From an uncultured Rhodopirellula sp. (GTDB taxonomy: Bacteria > Planctomycetota > Planctomycetia > Pirellulales > Pirellulaceae), in assembly GCA_913061385.1 (NCBI GenBank), contig CAJXTM010000134.1, forward strand, positions 1 through 7,987: a stretch of 7,987 nucleotides of DNA, written 5' to 3'. Made by a program: the position numbers and the translations under genes. The notes under the pieces are model-generated. The model had not been told where the DNA came from and ran no database searches. It saw nothing but the letters and a program-made list of their open reading frames with translations. Below are positions 1 to 5,619 of this stretch, in pieces; within the stretch, counting starts at the first letter, position 1; each line of letters begins with the position of its first letter.

Positions 1-49
1 ACGAGATCAGCCTCGGTCTCGTGGGCTCGGAGATGTGTATAAGAGACAG
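1..49. other. Illumina Nextera P7/i7 sequencing adapter left on the contig end (artefact)
   Basis: Positions 16-49 match the 34-nt Nextera read-2 transposase adapter exactly, ending in the 19-bp Tn5 mosaic end (31-49, AGATGTGTATAAGAGACAG). Positions 1-7 (ACGAGAT) match the end of the P7 flow-cell oligo, and 8-15 (CAGCCTCG) sit exactly where the 8-nt i7 index belongs and match, from memory, Nextera index N710. The whole segment is library-construction sequence, not genome and not a transposon remnant. True genomic sequence begins at 50. Read on the minus strand the adapter stays open in the purH frame, so automatic annotation would add a false C-terminal tail to PurH. Confidence 0.98.
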
Positions 50-1282
50 CCACTGCAGTGACGAGCTCGTCATACGATCGGCATCCTGAACCAACATCCC
101 ACCACTGATGAATCGCCTTTGCACCTGAGGTGATGGTTCATCCAATCGTCCAGCCTGCATCAAGCGGACATTTTCCCGCCAACGGGGTCGCGTGGTTAGC
201 AGACCGACAGCTTGTGCTTCAAAATCTGGTGCAATAATAGCCTCGATGAATAAACCGGGCTCACAGAGCAATTCAGCGGTTGCAGTGTCTAAAGTACGAT
301 TGAAACCAAGGACCGAACCAAACGCGCTCAGTGGATCGCCAGCAAGAGCCTTCCTGCAGGCATCCAAAAGACGCTCATCGGTAGCAGCTCCACACGGATT
401 ATTGTGCTTCATGACTGACACCGCAGGACCGCCAAACCCCCGAACGATTTCCAACGCTGAATCCAGATCCAACAAATTGTTATAAGACAAATCCTTTCCG
501 CTGATCTGTCGTGCAGAAACAACATTAGCGGATTCGATATTGGGATCGCTGTAAACGGCAGCACGTTGGTGTGGATTCTCACCGTATCGCAACTGAGTTT
601 TTCGTTTTAAAGAGACGTGCAAACTCGCTGGGAACTCACCACTGATGTTCTCTCCACGCATGAAGTCAGCAATCGCCCGATCGTATCCAGCCGTATGATC
701 AAAAGCATCAGCCGCCAGATCCTCACGCAGGGCAAGACTGCAGCCCCCAGTGGAGTCCAGTTGCTCAAGCAGATCACCATATTGCTCCGGACTGGTTGCA
801 ACAGCAACATCGTTGTGATTTTTGGCAGCAGCCCTGACAAGACTTGGCCCGCCGATATCAATTTGTTCCACACACTCTGCACGCGTCGATCCAGCCCGCG
901 AGGCGGTTGCTGCGAAGGGGTACAGGTTGACGACCACCAGGTCGAAAGGCTCGATATCGTGATCACTGATTGCGTCCATGTGATCCTCACGATCTCGAAT
1001 CGCAAGAATTCCACCAAAGATTTTAGGATGGAGAGTCTTGACTCTGCCATCGAGCATTTCGGGGAATCCGGTGTACTCAGCAACATCAAGTACATCAATA
1101 CCAGACTGCTCAAGGTGCTTGCGAGTTCCACCCGTACTGTAGATACGGACTCCTGCTCGTTGTAAGCCGGCCGCCAGGTCGGCGAGCCCCATTTTGTCGC
1201 TGACGCTGATCAGAGCGGTTCGAATTGGGACGACGTCGGACACGTTCGTAATCTGGGGTTGAAAGGAAAAATTATCTAACAT
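50..1282 (-). CDS. purH: Bifunctional AICAR formyltransferase / IMP cyclohydrolase PurH, C-terminus missing (contig end)
   Basis: PurH catalyses the last two steps of de novo purine synthesis in the cytoplasm: formylation of AICAR with 10-formyl-THF, then ring closure to IMP. The minus-strand frame is open for 411 codons. The N-terminal MGS-like cyclohydrolase domain shows LISVSDKMGL, STGGT (about residues 49-53) and GRVKTLHPKIFGG. The AICAR transformylase domain shows LRYGENPHQRAA, the GKDLSYNNLLDLDSA segment and the catalytic KHNNPCGAA motif (K292, H293). The family is usually about 510-530 residues, so roughly 110-120 C-terminal residues are lost where the adapter starts; this is truncation by sequencing, not gene decay. 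Start: ATG at 1282 is the first start after the in-frame stop. GTG at 1243, giving MSDVVPIRTALIS, matches family N-termini better; neither has a clear Shine-Dalgarno, so the first 13 residues are uncertain. The gene is divergent from the secreted protein at 1644. Confidence 0.96.
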
Positions 1283-1351
1283 CAGGCAGCAAACACCACT
1301 TACACCTCCCAGTGTCGACCTTCACCGTCGGGTCAGTTTCTCAGTACTTGG

Positions 1352-1395
1352 CCACTGTGACTTCCACTGTGACTTCCGCTGTGACTTCCACTGAG
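1352..1395. repeat. 12-bp tandem repeat, about 3.7 copies
   Basis: The unit CCACTGTGACTT occurs at 1352-1363 and 1364-1375. A third copy at 1376-1387 differs by one base (CCGCTGTGACTT), and a partial fourth copy, CCACTGAG, lies at 1388-1395. The array sits about 70 bp upstream of the purH start in non-coding DNA. The period of exactly one helical turn plus about 1.5 bp and the near-identity of copies suggest recent slippage expansion. No function can be read from it. Confidence 0.9.
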
Positions 1396-1627
1396 TATCC
1401 CGCTGCCTTGACCCGCGGGAAAGCCTCTGCATCCTTGCTTCTCTCGCACTGTTTTATGAGGTGATTGACAATGGTCAAGCGGGGGCCAGCTCGGAACCGA
1501 TGCGTCGAGCCATTTTCACCTGTTGCCTGCCCGACACCCCGAAGATAAGACTAGCTGACTTTACGGCATCTGACGGCACAACGTCTAAATTCTGATGTTC
1601 TGTTCGCTACGCTTTCACTAAATTAAC

Positions 1628-1640
1628 AGTTTAAAAAACT
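1628..1640. promoter_or_regulatory. Short AT-rich inverted repeat just upstream of the secreted protein frame
   Basis: AGTTT-AAA-AAACT is a perfect 5-bp inverted repeat with a 3-nt centre, lying 5-17 bp before the GTG at 1645. It could be an operator half-site pair or simply AT-rich promoter DNA. The region is too short and too low in complexity for more than a weak call. Confidence 0.25.
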
Positions 1641-1643
1641 TAA

Positions 1644-2414
1644 CGTGCCAAGCAAAAAAGTCTGCCAGCCAGCCCAGATATCGCCATCAGAAACGTTCCC
1701 GGCTCCATCAACGCGATCGCCTGTGTTGGATTACTCAGCCAGCTCCTTTCCATCTTTGCCGCGGACAATCTGCCAGCTCAAGGCACAATTGAAGTCACAG
1801 AAAGCTTTGACAGCTTCGATCCAAGCCGCTTTAAAACCAAAATCCTGAATCGAAACAGCAGTATTCGAGACGGAGTGCTTTGGAACCATGGGGAAAGTGG
1901 TGGCAAATATTCGCCCATGGTTCATCTGGCTCTGGTTCCTCTCAAACTCGAGGGCAGGGATCTGGAGATTTCCTTTCGCTACCGGCACTTGCAGCAAGGC
2001 TGCCTGATTTGGTTTTTCGTTGATGGCGATGACGGGTTTGGCAGCATCGATCACTTGTTGCGTATCAAACTGCTGACAACAGGCGTTCAGCTTCAGATCG
2101 ATTCCCACTCGCTGACCTCCCTGCATCCCGAGCGTCAGAACAAAGATCAACCGGCAGACAAGGCCAGTGGTGCTTTTCGTCTGAGCAAAAAACTACCAAG
2201 GCATCTGGTCGAACTCAAAACCAATCAATGGCACGACATAAAACTGGTCTTCCACCAAGACAACGTAACGATTTCAGTCGATGATGAGACGTGGGGGCAC
2301 ACGCTACAACACGCCTGCTTCAATATGACAAAGCGTAAACTCCTTTGGCTACAGAAGAGCGGAAACAAAGGCCTTGAGATTGATGACATCAGGATCAGGA
2401 ATGCAACGAACTAG
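1644..2414 (+). CDS. Predicted secreted concanavalin-like (LamG/DUF1080-style) protein with an unresolved 5' end
   Basis: The frame runs open from the stop at 1641-1643 to TAG at 2412-2414. It contains no ATG, and the first GTG is at 1875. A start at 1875 would begin mid-domain and drop clear coding sequence: a hydrophobic segment AIACVGLLSQLLSIFAAD (about 1713-1766) that looks like a signal peptide core, followed by TIEVTESFDSFDPSRFKT. The mature part (about 215 residues) alternates beta-strand-like segments, including LVPLKLEGRDLEISFRYR, WHDIKLVFHQDNVTISVDD and a closing GLEIDDIRIRN, the pattern of concanavalin-fold domains such as the 3-keto-disaccharide hydrolase (DUF1080) or LamG families common in planctomycetes. 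No catalytic residues can be assigned. A GTG at 1645 in the neighbouring frame reaches this frame if one A is added to the A6 run at 1654-1659. The alternatives are a rare start (CTG 1662) or a broken gene. The coding call is firm; function and start are not. Confidence 0.7.
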   Translation, partial: RAKQKSLPASPDIAIRNVPGSINAIACVGLLSQLLSIFAADNLPAQGTIEVTESFDSFDPSRFKTKILNRNSSIRDGVLWNHGESGGKYSPMVHLALVPLKLEGRDLEISFRYRHLQQGCLIWFFVDGDDGFGSIDHLLRIKLLTTGVQLQIDSHSLTSLHPERQNKDQPADKASGAFRLSKKLPRHLVELKTNQWHDIKLVFHQDNVTISVDDETWGHTLQHACFNMTKRKLLWLQKSGNKGLEIDDIRIRNATN

Positions 2415-2452
2415 CTGCGTTGACAGTCTGCCACACCGCGCGACCACGATGG

Positions 2453-3238
2453 CTACTTGATGTGTCCGGATTCCATACGTACGGGAATACCTGCATCCCG
2501 CATGATCTGTTTTGTTTCTGAAATTGTGAACTGTCCGAAGTGGAAAATACTGGCTGCCAAAGCTGCATCTGCTTTTCCTTTCTGAATGGCATCGACTAGA
2601 TGGGCAGGACTGCCTGCTCCACCGCTGGCCACCACCGGGATTGAAACGGCCTCGCTAACAGCGGCCGTAACCGGAAGGTCATAGCCATCGCAGGTTCCAT
2701 CAGCGTCCATGCTGGTCAGCACAATTTCACCTGCACCAAGAGCCTCAACTTCGCGGGCCCAATCCACAGCCATCAGCCCCGTTGGCTTTCGACCGCCGTT
2801 GATATGGACCTCCCATACTTCTTGGCCGTTTTTGATGACACGCTTGGGATCAATGTTGACCACAATGCATTGGCTTCCAAATCGGTCCGCTGCCCTGCGA
2901 ACGAATTCAGGATCTTTGCAGGCAGCAGAATTGATCGAAACCTTGTCACAACCAGCCGATAATAGCGAGCGGACATCCTCGATGGTGCGAACCCCGCCGC
3001 CAACCGTCAGTGGCATAAAAACCTGTTCTGCGGCTCGCCGCACGACGTCGAGAATGATGTCACGTTTTTCATGGCTGGCAGTGATATCAAGAAAGACAAG
3101 TTCGTCGGCGCCCTCGTCTTCATATCTTTGGGCAACCTGAACAGGGTCCCCGGCATCTCTCAAATTGACAAAATTCGTGCCTTTGACAACTCGGCCATCA
3201 TGAACGTCAAGACAGGGAATGACACGTGCGGCAAGCAT
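2453..3238 (-). CDS. hisF: Imidazole glycerol phosphate synthase cyclase subunit HisF
   Basis: HisF is the cyclase half of the HisF-HisH complex. It takes PRFAR and the ammonia released by HisH and makes imidazole glycerol phosphate for histidine plus AICAR for purine synthesis. The 261-residue product is full length for the family and a complete (beta/alpha)8 barrel. It shows the two catalytic aspartates at the expected places, D11 ([15 protein letters not shown]) and D130 (VVNIDPKR). It also has the phosphate-binding loops TVGGGVR (78-84) and VVASGGAG (202-209), the LTSMDADGT strand (174-182), and ammonia-gate residues R5, E46 and K99. The ATG at 3238 is chosen over an in-frame ATG at 3307 because it gives the canonical N-terminus and has GGAAGA 8 nt upstream. 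No hisH is present in the window. The gene ends 38 bp from the convergent secreted-protein gene and follows the fructosamine kinase by 93 bp. Confidence 0.98.
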   Translation of the reverse strand: MLAARVIPCLDVHDGRVVKGTNFVNLRDAGDPVQVAQRYEDEGADELVFLDITASHEKRDIILDVVRRAAEQVFMPLTVGGGVRTIEDVRSLLSAGCDKVSINSAACKDPEFVRRAADRFGSQCIVVNIDPKRVIKNGQEVWEVHINGGRKPTGLMAVDWAREVEALGAGEIVLTSMDADGTCDGYDLPVTAAVSEAVSIPVVASGGAGSPAHLVDAIQKGKADAALAASIFHFGQFTISETKQIMRDAGIPVRMESGHIK

Positions 3239-3246
3239 GATTCTGG

Positions 3247-3252
3247 TCTTCC
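3247..3252 (-). promoter_or_regulatory. Ribosome binding site of hisF
   Basis: GGAAGA on the minus strand lies 8 nt before the ATG at 3238. It supports that start and argues against the 23-residue longer form beginning at 3307, whose extra residues do not resemble HisF N-termini. Confidence 0.6.
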
Positions 3253-3331
3253 GTTGGGGTAGGTTCGAGCAACAGACACGGTGGCCTGAAGCCATCAGAG
3301 GCTGCAAAGAAACTGAAACTCAATTCTCGCT

Positions 3332-4228
3332 TCATGATCGAAGAATCTGTTCAGCCATTTGCTGACACTGGCCATAATAACCGCCGCCAAACAGATTCAA
3401 GTGATTCAGCAAGTGGTAAAGAACATAAACATTGACACGACGCTGCCAACCGGCGGTCATGGGCAAGGCTTGCTGATAGCTGTGATAAAATGAGGGTGGA
3501 CATGATCCAAACAGCATCAGCATGCCGAATTCCGCCTCTCGGCAACCATAGTAAACCGCGGGATCGACCATCACAGGTCGACCTTCATCACTGCAAAGAT
3601 AGTTTCCGCTCCACAAATCACCATGTAGCAGCGATGTCTCCTCTGATCGCCCATCCAGCAATTGATCCAGCCTGTCGATGACCTCCTCACAACCCCGACG
3701 TAGCGATCCATCGATCAGTTGTTGGTCGGCCCCCCACCGAAGCTGAAACCCCAATCGATTTTCGGCCACAAAATCAATCCACCGGTCCACAGGCCGATTG
3801 ACCTGTGTAGCAGCCCCCAGAAAGTTATCACGATCAAGACCAATCCGAGTTCCGGAAGTGCAACGATGCATTTCCGCCAAGCCGGTTCCAAAATCATGAA
3901 AGAAGGCATTTGCGGGAGGCCCTTGGTCAATCCACGGCATGATCAACCAAACGCGATCACCAGCCGCCCCGATGGCCTCGGGCTGTGGCGTCGCGATGGA
4001 ACTGACCGCCGCCAGGCGTTCCAGCCCATCAGCTTCAGCCTTAAAATTGCCTAGAAATGACAGTTGATTCGACTTGGCGAACCAGTGTTGCTGACGCCCC
4101 TCACCATCCTGGGTGAGGACCTGGCAACTATCGCTGATGCAACCACCCGTAACCCTTTGCTGGTGAATGACAGTTAAATTATTCGGCATCAGCACCGAAA
4201 AAGCTTGCTGCAAGTCATCCATCAGCAT
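3332..4228 (-). CDS. Fructosamine-3-kinase family protein (ketosamine/ribulosamine kinase)
   Basis: This 298-residue protein has the full length of bacterial fructosamine/ribulosamine kinases, which phosphorylate sugar adducts on protein lysines or free amines so that they break down. This is a cytoplasmic deglycation role. The fold is that of aminoglycoside/choline kinases. Visible features, in order: a nucleotide-loop region VTGGCISDSCQV (26-37), the ATP-binding lysine in WFAKSN (K52) with its partner glutamate in KAEADGL (E65), the hinge IMPWID (96-101), the catalytic loop LLHGDLWSGN (D204, N209), and the metal-binding DPAVYYG (D222) followed by REAEFGML. The C-terminal NLFGGGYYGQ segment is typical of the family. 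The start may be ATG 4228 or 4222; neither has a Shine-Dalgarno. It lies 32 nt after the ThuA gene and 93 nt before hisF, same strand, so co-transcription is possible. The exact substrate is inferred from the family. Confidence 0.92.
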   Translation of the reverse strand: MLMDDLQQAFSVLMPNNLTVIHQQRVTGGCISDSCQVLTQDGEGRQQHWFAKSNQLSFLGNFKAEADGLERLAAVSSIATPQPEAIGAAGDRVWLIMPWIDQGPPANAFFHDFGTGLAEMHRCTSGTRIGLDRDNFLGAATQVNRPVDRWIDFVAENRLGFQLRWGADQQLIDGSLRRGCEEVIDRLDQLLDGRSEETSLLHGDLWSGNYLCSDEGRPVMVDPAVYYGCREAEFGMLMLFGSCPPSFYHSYQQALPMTAGWQRRVNVYVLYHLLNHLNLFGGGYYGQCQQMAEQILRS

Positions 4229-4260
4229 CAGCGTGTAAATAGGCAGGGGGACACAGATGT

Positions 4261-5250
4261 CTACTTCAAGTCGTAGTCAGCGGGTTTCTTTCCTTTAATG
4301 TACTTTCCAAAACCAAATTTGGTAGGAACGTACTTACCAACCAAATCGACGTTGGAATCCGGCTTGATCTTGTCCTCGAGACCAATGCACCAGTAAGCAG
4401 CGTTGACCAACATGCGTCGAACACCTTCGCTGGGAAGATCATCTGCGGATCCCATGGTAGTCGTGAAGGTACGACCATCGTTGTAGGATCTAGTCCAGCC
4501 GACGGGCATCATTGGATCGTTCTTTTTGCCTTCAAGAGGCTTGTCATCTGGGCTCATCCCAACGAGCACCTGCCCTTTGATAATCGTATGCGCGTCACCA
4601 CTGAGTGGCAATCGAATACCGTACACGTCCGTGGGTCCCCAAACATCACCGTCCTTGATCCCAGTCGCGATTGGATGAGCCGCATCAGCAACAATTCCGC
4701 GAGTCGATTGTCGACCGTGCTGCCCATGATGCGAAACCCATGTTTCACCGAAAATCTGTTTTCCAAAACCACCTTGATACTCAGGTTTACCGTAGTTCCA
4801 ACTATATTTCGCGTACTTCCGATCACCGGGAATATTGAATGAATGGGTTGATGTGCGTACCGCTATCATGGGACGTCCTGCTTCGGCATAGTCAACAATC
4901 CGTTTCATCTGGTCATCTTCAAGATTCCTGAACCTCAATCCGAAGACCACAAGATCAGCATCATCCAAGGCCTCAAGACCAGGAATATTGGTCACATTCT
5001 CTGGGTTAATCTCTCCGGTTTCAGGATCGATTGCAAACAGAACGGTGCACTTAAAACCGTGGTGTTTTGAAAGGATTTTACCCAGTTGCGGAAAAGCTTC
5101 TTCGCTTCGATATTCGTGATCTCCGGACACCAGCACAATGTGTTTACCAGCTCCCGGTCCATCACCACCGGGGAACTCCAACCATCGCTCATCCGCTAGG
5201 GTCACGGAGACGAACAGGAACGCAACGAAGGGCACGCAAAAACGGATCAT
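4261..5250 (-). CDS. Secreted ThuA domain-containing protein
   Basis: The protein is 329 residues from ATG 5250, or 334 from ATG 5265, five codons upstream. The N-terminus is a signal peptide: one arginine, a hydrophobic core FCVPFVAFLFVSVTLA (4-19), and a likely cut after A19 before DE, so it should act outside the cytoplasmic membrane. The rest is a ThuA/class I glutamine-amidotransferase-like domain: KHIVLVSGDHEYRSEEAFP (36-54) as first strand and loop, DADLVVFGLRFRNL (97-110), MIAVRTSTHSFN (128-139), VSHHGQHGR (172-180), HPIATGI (192-198), and WTRSYNDGRTFTTTMG (252-267), close to the usual closing ThuA motif. ThuA proteins are tied to trehalose/sugar use in Rhizobium and are plentiful in planctomycetes, but no reaction is settled. 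The classical amidotransferase Cys-His-Glu triad is not evident. The in-frame extension upstream of 5265 is probably not part of this protein. The gene leads a possible ThuA-kinase-hisF transcript. Confidence 0.9.
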   Translation of the reverse strand: MIRFCVPFVAFLFVSVTLADERWLEFPGGDGPGAGKHIVLVSGDHEYRSEEAFPQLGKILSKHHGFKCTVLFAIDPETGEINPENVTNIPGLEALDDADLVVFGLRFRNLEDDQMKRIVDYAEAGRPMIAVRTSTHSFNIPGDRKYAKYSWNYGKPEYQGGFGKQIFGETWVSHHGQHGRQSTRGIVADAAHPIATGIKDGDVWGPTDVYGIRLPLSGDAHTIIKGQVLVGMSPDDKPLEGKKNDPMMPVGWTRSYNDGRTFTTTMGSADDLPSEGVRRMLVNAAYWCIGLEDKIKPDSNVDLVGKYVPTKFGFGKYIKGKKPADYDLK

Positions 5251-5265
5251 GTGATGTTCACTCAT

Positions 5266-5619
5266 GAAAGAAAGGCAGGGTGGGGCATTTGCGACGACAA
5301 AACGATCGTTAGCGGGCCATAGTTCAGCCAATGCCCACCGCAAATCAGCATATTCCTGTCGCCCATCGGCTCTCAAATTGGCCGCGAGTTCGGCAATTTA
5401 CCGGTCGGCATCGCCAACAAACAGTGAAATTGCGAGGCTCATGATAGCTTGTCAATGCGGTTTACTCCAACGTTCGAGGTGGCTGAATGCGGAACAGCAC
5501 GACATTGCAGCTTCGGATTCTGCCAAGACTCGTCTGCGCTAAATCGCAAATGGCAGCAATTTGTTATCCTATCGTGCCTGAAACAAGCTTTGCCACCATC
5601 CAGCAAGGAGCCTTCCAAC
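5266..5619. other. Divergent intergenic region with an interrupted minus-strand reading frame
   Basis: This 354-bp gap lies between divergent genes. On the minus strand, in frame with the ThuA gene, an ATG at 5442 gives MSLAISLFVGDADR and then TAA (5398-5400). The frame reopens and runs without a stop into the ThuA start, passing segments such as YADLRWALAELWPANDRFVV. It may be a decayed small gene or chance open sequence; I cannot assign it. On the plus strand the large gene's frame is open back to an ATG at 5455, but that extension has no Shine-Dalgarno and no recognisable domain. No paired promoter boxes or terminator are convincing. Confidence 0.55.
5605..5610 (+). promoter_or_regulatory. 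Ribosome binding site of the PPi-PEPCK-like gene
   Basis: AAGGAG, a near-ideal Shine-Dalgarno, is placed 9 nt before GTG 5620 and 18 nt before ATG 5629. The spacing selects the GTG as start and argues against the upstream in-frame ATG at 5455. Confidence 0.8.

Larger units (their letters stand above)
1283..1643. other. Divergent intergenic region between purH and the secreted protein gene
   Basis: This 361-bp gap separates two divergent genes and must carry both upstream regions. It holds a 12-bp tandem repeat (1352-1395), an 8-bp palindrome CCCGCGGG (1412-1419), a 5-bp inverted repeat TTGAC-AATG-GTCAA (1465-1478), and an AT-rich stretch (about 1615-1644) with the inverted repeat AGTTT-AAA-AAACT. 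I found no convincing paired -35/-10 promoter, no tRNA-like fold, and no reading frame with an ATG start of useful length. A minus-strand frame across the repeat (1333-1449 from a GTG) would encode a Ser-Gly-Ser-His repeat peptide of 38 residues, but it has no start context and I do not call it. Confidence 0.7.

Noticed and set aside
31..49. Tn5/IS50-type mosaic end
   Set aside because: It is part of the Nextera library adapter, flanked by index and P7 sequence, not a genomic transposon end.
607..1165. Long open frames on both strands (174 and 182 residues)
   Set aside because: They are shadows of purH. The purH frame gives all family motifs and these give none.
1333..1449. Small minus-strand frame encoding a Ser-Gly-Ser-His repeat peptide
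   Set aside because: It exists only because a 12-bp tandem repeat stays in frame; only a GTG without ribosome site starts it, and length is 38 residues.
1731..2150. 139-residue minus-strand open frame opposite the secreted protein
   Set aside because: It is antisense to a frame with a signal peptide and beta-rich domain pattern, and shows no recognisable domain.
2709..3140. 143-residue plus-strand open frame
   Set aside because: It is antisense to the fully conserved hisF; its Ser/Thr/Pro-rich composition is typical of a shadow frame.
3282..3294. TGGC-CTGAA-GCCA hairpin between the kinase and hisF
   Set aside because: The stem is only 4 bp with no T-run, too weak to call a terminator or attenuator.
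5264..5542. 92-residue plus-strand open frame in the divergent gap
   Set aside because: No ribosome site, no domain, and it overlaps both the ThuA upstream region and the large gene's upstream frame.
5455..5619. N-terminal extension of the PPi-PEPCK candidate from ATG 5455
   Set aside because: The internal GTG 5620 has an AAGGAG site at ideal spacing, while the extension has no ribosome site and a cysteine-scattered, non-domain-like composition.
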